Below, in pieces: positions 19,346 through 27,673 of a stretch of 64,000 nt of DNA. The DNA is from a bacterium. GTDB taxonomy: Bacteria; Pseudomonadota; Gammaproteobacteria; UBA6186; Azoamicaceae. Position 1 is the first letter of the stretch, and every line of letters begins with the position of its first letter. The stretch lies in the NCBI GenBank assembly GCA_027364575.1, contig DAHXPC010000007.1:53438-117437 (forward strand), given 5' to 3'. Position numbers and translations under genes: made by a program. The notes under the pieces were generated by a model that was not told the origin of the DNA, searched no databases, and saw only the letters and a list, made by a program, of their open reading frames with translations.

Positions 19346-20608
19346 GTGCAAACAATGGAATGGCAAGCAACAAATCTGGATACACTCGCAACTTTAGTAC
19401 CGGGGGGGTTTTATTGGAAAGACAGCCTAGGGACATATTTAGGGTGTAACGATAATTTTTTAAAAGCAATTGGTTTAACGCGAGATGAAGTTATAGGCAA
19501 AAAAGATAATGAGCTTTGGCCAACACAAGCCAAAATTTTAGAAGAGCACGACAAGATCGTTATCAAAAGCCAATATCCGATTACGTTGGAAGAAATTTTC
19601 CCCCTAAACAATGGTGAACATAAAGTATTGCTCGTGGTTAAAATGCCCTTGAAAAACCAAGATAATGAAGTGCTGGGTATTATTGCTAATTCCATCGACA
19701 TTACACCCCAAAGGAAAAAGCCTTACATTAATGAAGGTATTACCAAAAAAGCCAATGTCGATAATGTCGAAATATCTCATTACAATAAGGGCGTTTTTAA
19801 AGAATCTCCGCGTCATGCCAAGGTGGATAAATCACTGGATGAAAAAAATTATATTCTGTTGGTTGAAGATCAAAGCTTGACGGCTGAAATTACCCACATT
19901 ATCCTTTCAGATCTTAACTGCCAGGTCGATGTTGCCACTACAGCAAAAAGCGCAATTCAGGCTGCTTTAGATCACAAATATGATCTTATTTTTATGGATG
20001 TAGGGTTGCCAGATATGGATGGCTATGAGGCCACAAAACAAATTCGCTTGAATCATGCCAGCAAAGATAAACCGGTTCCCATTATTGCTCTAACCGCGAA
20101 TGCGGATAATAATGATAGGGTTCGATGCATAGAAGCCGGTATGAATGCCGTACTCATTAAGCCACTTTTTAAGGAAAAAGCAGAAGATATGTTAAATGCT
20201 TTTATTCCAAAAGTGCAAACCACGCAAATTCCCATTGCGGCCAATGACGCCATTGATTGGTCCGTTTTGCCTGAAAAAATAATTGATTTAGAAGTAGGCG
20301 CCAGGCTATTTAATGGCAACGTGGAACTTGCCAAGAAAATGTTAACCACGATGCTAGCCAGTTTTACGACAGAAATTGGCGATTTGGATACAGCATATAA
20401 AATAAAAGATTGGGACTCCATTGAAGCCATTGTGCATAAACTCAGAGGCGGGATCAGCTATTGCGGGGCACCTAGACTACAAGAAGCCTGCGCGCGTTTT
20501 GAAAACCACCTAAAAGCGGGGTATAGAGAATTGGCCCCGCTCTTATATAAGCAACTTTTGAAAGAAATTGAGGCAGTTAAAAAATTGCATTTACAATTAG
20601 GAATTTAA
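19346..20608 (+). CDS. PAS-receiver-HPt phosphorelay protein lacking a kinase core
   Basis: A 420-residue signalling protein. The PAS domain is at ~8-125 (GGFYWKDSLGTYLGCNDNF...GKKDNELW). A linker of ~45 residues follows, then a receiver at ~165-290 with phospho-acceptor FMDVGLPDMDGYEA, ALTAN and the lysine in VLIKPL. A C-terminal HPt domain has the phospho-histidine in VHKLRGGISYCG. ArcB-like hybrid kinases have HisKA and HATPase_c domains between PAS and receiver; here that space is only the linker, so it cannot autophosphorylate and must act as a phosphate shuttle or sink. Cytoplasmic, with no membrane helix. Possible partners are the response regulator at 5957 and kinases outside the window. 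Confidence 0.88.
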   Translation: MQTMEWQATNLDTLATLVPGGFYWKDSLGTYLGCNDNFLKAIGLTRDEVIGKKDNELWPTQAKILEEHDKIVIKSQYPITLEEIFPLNNGEHKVLLVVKMPLKNQDNEVLGIIANSIDITPQRKKPYINEGITKKANVDNVEISHYNKGVFKESPRHAKVDKSLDEKNYILLVEDQSLTAEITHIILSDLNCQVDVATTAKSAIQAALDHKYDLIFMDVGLPDMDGYEATKQIRLNHASKDKPVPIIALTANADNNDRVRCIEAGMNAVLIKPLFKEKAEDMLNAFIPKVQTTQIPIAANDAIDWSVLPEKIIDLEVGARLFNGNVELAKKMLTTMLASFTTEIGDLDTAYKIKDWDSIEAIVHKLRGGISYCGAPRLQEACARFENHLKAGYRELAPLLYKQLLKEIEAVKKLHLQLGI

Positions 20609-20619
20609 ATTTTAAATAA

Positions 20620-22017
20620 TTACGTAATACGTTTATCCTTTCTTCTACGCGAAAAAAATATTGGAATAAGTGATAGAACAAAAAAGCTCCCTAACAATAA
20701 GCCTTTATACACCATTTTATCCCCTGTCTCTAATTGCGAGGGCGGCACTAATACGATTAAAAATCCAAATAAGCATGCAAGAATTCCCACCCCTGCCAAT
20801 AACCAAATGCCAATTTTACCACCGGGTACCCGATAAGGCCTTGGGATATTAGGCTCGGTATAGCGTAATCTCAGGGCTGCTGCAAATACAAAACCATATT
20901 GTACCACTGCAAATTGCGCGGATAATGCCGTTAAAACCCAATATGCGGCACTGTGGCTATCCATCCACAAAAATATCAACGATAAAATGGTTCCCACGAT
21001 TGCTTGAAATAGCAGCATGCCAGTCGGCACACCCTTTGAATTTACACGGGCTAAAAAGGCCGGTAAAAAACCATCTTGGGCGGTTTCCAATAAACCCTTG
21101 GCTGGGCCTATAATCCAGGTGTTAATGCCGGCCAATGATCCAATTAACGCTAAAAATGACAATAGCGGAATTGCCCATGCCATATTAAAGCTATTAAAAA
21201 AGACCGTAAATGCTTGAATAAGCCCTGATAGTAAATTGATGTCTTTTTGCGGAACCACCATCGCAATTGCCAGGGTGCCTAAAATCGATATGCCTAAAAT
21301 TAATAACGCTGCCATTGCAATGGCGCGCGGATAATCCCGTTGCGGATCCTTCGCATCTCGAATGTGGTAAGAAGCAACTTCAACGCCGACTAAGCTTAGT
21401 AAAATACCCGAGAAAAAAACCATGTTTTCTAATTGAAATTCTGGCAACAACGCTTCCCATTGATAACTAATGTGAGAAGGCTCCCCAGCAACAATCCACC
21501 AAATACTTAAGCCAATAATTAGAATACCTGGGATCACGGTACCGGCAAGCACCCCTAAAGTGCTGATCCAACCAGACGTTTTTATCCCTAAAAAATTCAG
21601 AAAAGTGGCACCCCAAAAAACACTGAGCATCACCACAAAATAAAATGCTTTGCTTTCTTCTAGCCCTGGAAATATAGGGGCTATCAAATGGGCAAGCATG
21701 GCTGCACTAAAGGCCAGAATAGCAGGGTACCAAGCAATAATCCCCATCCATGCTATCCACAAAGCATAAAAGCCACATTTTTTACCAAAGGCGGTTCCTA
21801 CCCAAACATAGGTGCCCCCGGCCACCGGCCAACCAGCCGCTAATTCTGCGGTTACCAATGCAATCGGAATAAAAAAAATAAAGGCAGAAATAATGTAATA
21901 AGAGACAGAAGCAAGTCCAAACTCCGCAGAAAGCGGTAAGTTTCTAAGGCTTACAATGGCAGCGACGGTAATCATCGCGAGCGTAAAAGTTCCTAATACT
22001 CGTTTTTGCGTAGCCAT
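20620..22017 (-). CDS. APC-family amino-acid permease (GadC/AGT-like)
   Basis: A polytopic inner-membrane transporter of the amino acid-polyamine-organocation superfamily, with about 12 hydrophobic segments. The N-terminal helix carries the consensus TFTLAMITVAAIVSLRNLP, and helix 3 has WPVAGGTYVWVGTAFG. The pattern is closest to glutamate:GABA antiporter-type (AGT) members; substrate not readable. The start at 22017 (MATQKRV, after GAGGTAGAAAAAACGAA) matches the family; the longer frame to 22122 runs through the neighbouring terminator and is rejected. Amino-acid import fits a nutrient-scavenging intracellular life style. Confidence 0.88.
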   Translation of the reverse strand: MATQKRVLGTFTLAMITVAAIVSLRNLPLSAEFGLASVSYYIISAFIFFIPIALVTAELAAGWPVAGGTYVWVGTAFGKKCGFYALWIAWMGIIAWYPAILAFSAAMLAHLIAPIFPGLEESKAFYFVVMLSVFWGATFLNFLGIKTSGWISTLGVLAGTVIPGILIIGLSIWWIVAGEPSHISYQWEALLPEFQLENMVFFSGILLSLVGVEVASYHIRDAKDPQRDYPRAIAMAALLILGISILGTLAIAMVVPQKDINLLSGLIQAFTVFFNSFNMAWAIPLLSFLALIGSLAGINTWIIGPAKGLLETAQDGFLPAFLARVNSKGVPTGMLLFQAIVGTILSLIFLWMDSHSAAYWVLTALSAQFAVVQYGFVFAAALRLRYTEPNIPRPYRVPGGKIGIWLLAGVGILACLFGFLIVLVPPSQLETGDKMVYKGLLLGSFFVLSLIPIFFSRRRKDKRIT

Positions 22018-22102
22018 TTCGTTTTTTCTACCTCTTATCTGAAAGCCTATATTATTCAATTTGATTAGGCGCTCAAAAACATTGTGATAAATCTCTAGGG
22101 CT

Positions 22103-22137
22103 ATAAAAAAAAGTGCCCTCAATTAAGAGGGCACTTC
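22103..22137 (-). terminator. Rho-independent terminator of the translocase gene
   Basis: Perfect 10-bp stem AAGTGCCCTC/GAGGGCACTT around an AATTAA loop (22111-22136). On the minus strand it is followed by a run of eight Ts, 31 bp after the ATP/ADP translocase stop. Textbook intrinsic terminator. Confidence 0.93.
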
Positions 22138-22167
22138 TTCGTACATTTAAGAAACGGTTAAGCCGTT

Positions 22168-23754
22168 TTAGCTAGCGCTAACTTGCTTTACACCATCTTT
22201 AGGTTCAGAGAACACTTCAGATGCCTCTTCACCGGCTTCTTTCAATTTATCTTTATACATTTTGCTGAGTGAAAATACCGATGTAATCCAAGCAGCTACA
22301 ACGATACCGACAAATAGCAAGATGATTGGCAAGTTATTGACATAAGAACCAAATAAAGACACAACAAACAATATTGCGCTTCCACCTGATTTACCTAAGC
22401 GTCCGCCAACAACGTCAATTGCCGCTTTACCTTTTACTTTAGATTCTTGATCTAATGGGATATACGCCATTTCTTTGGTCGGATCGAATAACGAATATTT
22501 CGTGGCTTTACTTAAGATGTTTTGAGTAGCACCTACGATAACCGCAATCCAAACTGGTGTATAGGGCAATACGCCTTCTAGTTCATTTTTATACATAATG
22601 AAACCGAAGAAGATAGCGCCAGTGATTAAAATCATGATAGGTGTGGTGATAGCACCAATTAACCAGCCAAGACGTCTAATCACGTTACTACCGATTGTGA
22701 CCAAAAATAAGGTTGCAAATCCGGTAATCATTGAGAAATAACCCATGAAGGTGTTGTAATCATTCTCATTTGGAAATTGAATTTTCAACTGTGATTTCCA
22801 GACCACTTCAATTAGGTTAATGGCAATTCCATAACCCAATACCATTAAAACAATGCATCCTAAATAGCGTGAACGGCTTAATAATAGGAAGCTTTCTTTT
22901 AAGGTTAGCTTGGTTTTGGATTTCTTAGGAGATTGTTCCGCTACATTATAGAGTTTTGGATCGGTTAGGACATTTTTATTCATCCAGCGATACGTCAAAA
23001 CAATTAACACGCAGCCAATGGTAACCGCGGCCATTAATAATTTTAAGGAATGACCCCAAGCATCAACGCCTTCAGGTATATGGCTACGAATATCGGAGCA
23101 ATAAATAATGGTTAACCCGGAAGCAACCAAGGCTAAATTCCCTAATTGACCAAAGCCTGCGTAAAAACGTTTAGCTTCAGAAGAACGGGTAATTTGATTG
23201 GCAAACTGCCAAAACAATAGAGAAATACCCATGCTTCCCCATAATTCTGACAAAATATAAAATAAGGCATATGGCCAAACTTTTACCACATCTATTAATT
23301 TAAAGAGTGTGTCATGCATCTGTGCTGGCGCAGAATTATTGACAAATTCTTGCATAACCGCAACCAGTTTGGTGGGACTAAAAACGTCCATATTTGGGTA
23401 AATCCAAAAACCAAAGCATGCAAAAAAGATTAAAAACGGCGCAATAATCGTATAAAACAAAGTTGTTGGTTTTAAAACGTTACTTAATTTGGCGTAAATT
23501 AATACGAAAAGGATGGACATGGGCAATGTGCCCCAAAACTTCAAGAAAGGAAGCGCTTCAGCCCCTGCTGCCGTCACAATCAATGTATCTTTCGTATCCC
23601 GCATAATCGTGTAATTAAATAGGAAGCAAAACATCATCAATACCATTGGAAGGAACTTTTTTAGCTCATGGTTATGAATGGGCCAAAAAATCTTTCTATA
23701 CCCCGTAAACTCTTGCGGAGCTACGGCCCCTCTTCCAGAACTATCATTTGACAT
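22168..23754 (-). CDS. tlc: ATP/ADP translocase (rickettsial Tlc type)
   Basis: A 528-residue nucleotide transporter of the plastid/rickettsial/chlamydial NTT family, with about 11-12 membrane helices. Typical segments are LMMFCFLFNYTIMRDTKDTL, ELWGSMGISLLFWQFANQIT, YRWMNKNVLTDPKLYN, YSLFDPTKEMAYIPLD and VVGGRLGKSGGS, all strikingly like Rickettsia Tlc1. Tlc1-like members exchange host ATP for bacterial ADP, i.e. energy parasitism; other members take up nucleotides, so the exact substrate is inferred. It is monocistronic, with its own terminator. Presence of this gene is the strongest sign of an intracellular habit. The gene also sits exactly where the neighbouring helicase loses its C-terminal domain. 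Confidence 0.95.
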   Translation of the reverse strand: MSNDSSGRGAVAPQEFTGYRKIFWPIHNHELKKFLPMVLMMFCFLFNYTIMRDTKDTLIVTAAGAEALPFLKFWGTLPMSILFVLIYAKLSNVLKPTTLFYTIIAPFLIFFACFGFWIYPNMDVFSPTKLVAVMQEFVNNSAPAQMHDTLFKLIDVVKVWPYALFYILSELWGSMGISLLFWQFANQITRSSEAKRFYAGFGQLGNLALVASGLTIIYCSDIRSHIPEGVDAWGHSLKLLMAAVTIGCVLIVLTYRWMNKNVLTDPKLYNVAEQSPKKSKTKLTLKESFLLLSRSRYLGCIVLMVLGYGIAINLIEVVWKSQLKIQFPNENDYNTFMGYFSMITGFATLFLVTIGSNVIRRLGWLIGAITTPIMILITGAIFFGFIMYKNELEGVLPYTPVWIAVIVGATQNILSKATKYSLFDPTKEMAYIPLDQESKVKGKAAIDVVGGRLGKSGGSAILFVVSLFGSYVNNLPIILLFVGIVVAAWITSVFSLSKMYKDKLKEAGEEASEVFSEPKDGVKQVSAS

Positions 23755-23881
23755 ATCTCAAACTCCTATTTCGTTATCACTTTTCAAAAAATTAGCTGTG
23801 CTCCATTCTACCTGGAATTCAATTTAACGACAAGGGGGTTTATGAGCGGTTTTATGACAGAGTAAGCCTGGTAAATTAATG

Positions 23882-26518
23882 CTAATTACCCTTATCTATC
23901 TCTATTGGAAGACCCGCTTCCGCTTTATGATGCGTCAACCAAAATAGGCGTTTGCGCGCACGGGTTGCTGCAACATACTCTAAGCGTATGCTTTCATAGG
24001 CTTGCCTTTTTTCTTCTTGTTTTTTTAAATAGGTGTAAATGGCATCTGTATCCGCTCCTACGGGTTTAATGGGGGCTAACATGAAATAACTATTTCTGAA
24101 AAGCCCAGCCCTTTCTTCCCACAAAAGCAATTTTGAAGATGCCGATACGATTTTCCGACCCATTCCCGGCACAATCACAAAATCAAATTCTAAGCCTTTT
24201 GCTTTGTGAATGGTCATAATCTGTAGCGCGTTAGCTGCAAGCGTCGTCGGTTTAGCATATAATCGTTGCACACGTCGCTCTATCGCACCCATCTCATATG
24301 CATCGTTATCCGCATTTTCATCTAAAACAGAAAAAAAGGCCCCTGCATCTTCTATGCTTTCTTCCCCATATAAATGTTCAGCCCCCCCAAGGGCCAGCCA
24401 TGTATCCGTTATCCAAGTACGCAAAGGCAATCGTTGTAATTGCAACCGAGCATTGAAGAGAATAGGAACAACGCGCTCTAAGCACGCTTTAGCTTCATGA
24501 CTAAGTCCCGGTACTTGAGGGTATAGCTGCAGGGTATGCCATAGCGGTAAATCGGGCGCAAATTGGGCCAACCGTGTCAAATCCATTAAGGATACGTGCG
24601 CCCACGGCGTTCGTAGGATCGCAAGCCAAGCAACTCTATCGCACAAATGCAAAAGTGCTCGTGTAAGGGACAAAAGATCTTGCACAATCGGACGTTGAAA
24701 TAATAATTCTAATTGTATGCCTTGATAAGGAATGGATGCTTCACGCAAGTGCGGTAAGAGGGCATGCAAATGATTTCGTGATCTGACCAAGATAGCAATA
24801 GAGGCAGAAGGTTCCTCGCATTGCAGGGCTTGTACCAACGCGACAACCCTGGAGGGTTCCGTTTCCATTGTCACGGCTTCTGCAATCGCCACGGCTTCAC
24901 ACTCAGCTGGCCGCATCGCTTTTGATGGCGTGAACGCAATTGCGCTTGAGGCAATATCATCTTTTAGTGGAAATTTATGGGTAAACAAAGCATTCGTCCA
25001 TTCGACAAGTTTGGGATCTGATCTAAAATTTGCAGTCAAAATTAATGATTTTAAGCGGATCGCCCCTATTCCTTTTTGCTTGGCCCGAATAAATAGACCC
25101 ACTTCTGCTTGACGGAATCGATATACCGATTGCATAGGATCACCCACCAGGAATAAGGTACGTCCATCATTGGGTTGCCAACCCGTTGTTAACTTTTCTA
25201 ATAAACGAAATTGTGACAAAGAAGTATCTTGAAATTCATCCACCAATATATGGCTAATTTTATAATCTAGCCCTAATGCAAGATCCGTTGGATCTTCGTT
25301 CCCCCCCAAAGATCTCAGCGCTGCCAATGAAATTTCGACAAAATCCACCTGCCCCCTTTCTTGAAAAACTAAAGATAATTCAGCAATTAACACGGGCAGC
25401 AATTGGACCAAAGCCTGAACCATGGCCCATTGGTTTTCATTATAGGCTTCTGGCGGACATTCTCTTAACTGACGTAAGTTTTGTAGAAAAAGCGGAGAAT
25501 GTTCCAACTGCGCTAAACATTCCATCATCCGATCTTTCATTTCTTTGAACAAAATTTTATCTGCTTTCTCTTTTACGGAGGCAACGGATGGAAAGCCTTG
25601 CTGTTCTGTGATCCTTTTTCGCCAATCATTTTCTTTGGTTAAAACTAACTCTCCAATTCCTAACCAAAGTGGCAAATCATCCATTGTCGAAGCCGGCCAA
25701 CTTTCTGTCAGCAATTGGCACGTTTGAATTAAAGAATTTTTACCCAGAATTTTTAATTGCTCTGCTGCAAATTTTGCAAGCACTAAGATTTCTGTCGAAC
25801 CACTTGGAATACTGTCTACCAAACTGAATAAAGCCTCTTCCGTAACTGCTTTTAATCCTAATTCTAAAAATGCTCTCGATTCTTGTATCGAGAAAGTGCT
25901 ATCAATATAAGGCAACCATTGATCACGATGAGAAAGCATTGCCGCTAATAATCGTTTGGCTAGCCCAAGATTATTATCTAAATGCCCCAATAAAATTCTA
26001 ACTGCCTCTGACCAAGGCTCATCCCATTCGATGGCCTTTAATAAATTATTTGCTGCGGCCTCATATAATGCGCCTGTGTCTTCGGCAATACTCGACAGTA
26101 CGCCAAACTGAGAAAGGATAGGCATTTTACTCGCCAGACTGGAACAAAAAGCGTCAATGGTTTGAATTTTTAAGCGATTTGGATTTTGCAGCAAATTCCA
26201 ACCTAACTGCTCATCGCGTTCAAGCACCTGTCGGGCTAAGCGCCAGGTCTTCAATTGATACGGATCGTTGGGTGGGATAGGATTTTTTGCTTGTAAAAGT
26301 GCCGCTAAAACTCTATCGCGCATTTCAAAAGCCGCTTTACGGGTAAAGGTAATGGCTAAACATTCTTCAGGGGAATCTTGGCAAATGGCCAATAAAACTA
26401 AAAGCCTTTGCGTCAAGAGGCTGGTTTTACCCGAACCTGCGGGCGCTTGCACAATAAATGAATGCTGCGGCAGAAGGGCTTCTTCTCGAACCTTTTCATC
26501 AATAATAGAGGCATTCAT
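23882..26518 (-). CDS. UvrD/RecB-like helicase, AddA-type subunit, short form
   Basis: An 878-residue superfamily 1A helicase. Walker A is near residue 27 (VQAPAGSGKTSLLTQRLL), motif Ia TFTRKAAFEMRDR, motif II ILVDEFQDTS, motif III VGDPMQSVYRFR, motif V TIHKAKGLEFDFVIVPG and motif VI EYVAATRARKRLFW. The protein ends about 20 residues after motif VI, so the ~200-residue C-terminal nuclease or accessory domain seen in RecB/AddA is missing. The space to the next gene is only 127 bp and holds no frameshifted remainder. Its partner is the nuclease protein at 27674-30268, from which it is separated by an opposite-strand gene. Likely role: DNA end processing in double-strand-break repair. Confidence 0.9.
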   Translation of the reverse strand: MNASIIDEKVREEALLPQHSFIVQAPAGSGKTSLLTQRLLVLLAICQDSPEECLAITFTRKAAFEMRDRVLAALLQAKNPIPPNDPYQLKTWRLARQVLERDEQLGWNLLQNPNRLKIQTIDAFCSSLASKMPILSQFGVLSSIAEDTGALYEAAANNLLKAIEWDEPWSEAVRILLGHLDNNLGLAKRLLAAMLSHRDQWLPYIDSTFSIQESRAFLELGLKAVTEEALFSLVDSIPSGSTEILVLAKFAAEQLKILGKNSLIQTCQLLTESWPASTMDDLPLWLGIGELVLTKENDWRKRITEQQGFPSVASVKEKADKILFKEMKDRMMECLAQLEHSPLFLQNLRQLRECPPEAYNENQWAMVQALVQLLPVLIAELSLVFQERGQVDFVEISLAALRSLGGNEDPTDLALGLDYKISHILVDEFQDTSLSQFRLLEKLTTGWQPNDGRTLFLVGDPMQSVYRFRQAEVGLFIRAKQKGIGAIRLKSLILTANFRSDPKLVEWTNALFTHKFPLKDDIASSAIAFTPSKAMRPAECEAVAIAEAVTMETEPSRVVALVQALQCEEPSASIAILVRSRNHLHALLPHLREASIPYQGIQLELLFQRPIVQDLLSLTRALLHLCDRVAWLAILRTPWAHVSLMDLTRLAQFAPDLPLWHTLQLYPQVPGLSHEAKACLERVVPILFNARLQLQRLPLRTWITDTWLALGGAEHLYGEESIEDAGAFFSVLDENADNDAYEMGAIERRVQRLYAKPTTLAANALQIMTIHKAKGLEFDFVIVPGMGRKIVSASSKLLLWEERAGLFRNSYFMLAPIKPVGADTDAIYTYLKKQEEKRQAYESIRLEYVAATRARKRLFWLTHHKAEAGLPIEIDKGN

Positions 26519-26645
26519 GGCTATATGTAATCTCAGCTATCTATGGGTATTCATCTGGACTGGTCCTATAAACTACCGTATTATAAAAATACACTTTATA
26601 TAACTCAATGATACTGAAAACTGAATGGGATAGTCATTAAAAAAT

Positions 26646-27635
26646 ATGCGCAACTTAATTTATGTCATCATACTAACAATTTCCTGGATCCCGAATCTAA
26701 ATGCTTCACTTGCAGAACCGGTTTTATCCTTACCTTCTTTGCCAGCTCAATATTTAGAAAAGCGCTTTCAACAAATCCAACAGGGCTTTGAACAACGTGC
26801 CATCTTATTTTTAAAAGGTCTGCCCTTCCAACCCTGGCGCGCTAACAAATCCCGCCAAGAAATTTTAAAAGAATTCCACCAAGTCAACGAATGGCGTTTT
26901 CATACCTGGTATGTAAATCCTAAAGCAAAATTTCTGATTGCCAGAACAGATTTCATGATTGCGCAAGATCTATTGGAAAAAGGTTTCTATCGAAAGCCCG
27001 CCCTTATCGCATTTGAATATAATCAAACCGATGGCAGCTATAATTCCAGCACCATTGTTTTGAATGGTTTTAAATTTTTGGCCCTTGAAGCGCCTACCGC
27101 TAGCACCTTAAGAAATTTCTTCCTGTTATTACAAAATTATCGTGTCACACAATTAGTACGCCTAACGGCTGCTGAAGAAAATGATTCTGAAAAAAGTTAT
27201 ACTTACTGGACAGATAAGCTTAAACTTGAACCTAAAACCAATTCATTATATTTAAATGTTCCGCAACAATATAATGCTTCTCCTTATCCCATTCATTATT
27301 ATGCCACTGAATCGTGGTTAGATAATCAAGGCATAGGCCCACAACAACTATTAGCCTTAATCCAAAAGGTGAGACAACAGTATGATCCCAAGGGTCTGAT
27401 TGCTTGCCATTCCAGTAATGGTATTGGCAGAGCCGGTACTTTTGTGGCTGGGTTCCTACTCTTAAACGAAATTGATAAACAAATTGCGGCGGGCATTTCG
27501 AAAGACGCATTAGATATCAGCATTGAGAAAATTGTTATGCAGTTATCATTACAACGCTCACATTTCGTGAGAACACCCGAACAATATATCGCCCTTTATC
27601 GCTTAGTAGACTTATACGTCCAAGGCCTAAAATAG
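26646..27635 (+). CDS. Secreted protein-tyrosine-phosphatase-fold protein, catalytic Cys replaced (predicted pseudophosphatase)
   Basis: A 329-residue protein with an N-terminal signal peptide (MRNLIYVIILTISWIPNLNA). It shows landmarks of the classical eukaryotic-type PTP fold in order: a KNYYxYWP-like segment SEKSYTYWTDK (~180), a WPD-loop-like ESWLDNQG (~222), a P-loop-like ACHSSNGIGRAGTF (253-266) and a Q-loop-like FVRTPEQYIALY (~310). In active enzymes the P-loop is HC-x5-R. Here the cysteine position is Ser256, Arg262 is kept, the WPD proline is Leu and the Q-loop glutamine is Arg. An upstream Cys254 is out of register. So it is probably a substrate-binding, inactive phosphatase. Encoded opposite to, and between, the two halves of a helicase-nuclease pair, which suggests insertion. 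Exported or effector role is inferred. Confidence 0.75.
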   Translation: MRNLIYVIILTISWIPNLNASLAEPVLSLPSLPAQYLEKRFQQIQQGFEQRAILFLKGLPFQPWRANKSRQEILKEFHQVNEWRFHTWYVNPKAKFLIARTDFMIAQDLLEKGFYRKPALIAFEYNQTDGSYNSSTIVLNGFKFLALEAPTASTLRNFFLLLQNYRVTQLVRLTAAEENDSEKSYTYWTDKLKLEPKTNSLYLNVPQQYNASPYPIHYYATESWLDNQGIGPQQLLALIQKVRQQYDPKGLIACHSSNGIGRAGTFVAGFLLLNEIDKQIAAGISKDALDISIEKIVMQLSLQRSHFVRTPEQYIALYRLVDLYVQGLK

Positions 27636-27673
27636 ACAGAGGGATCAAGTCCTGTAGGATCCCCATAACTTTT

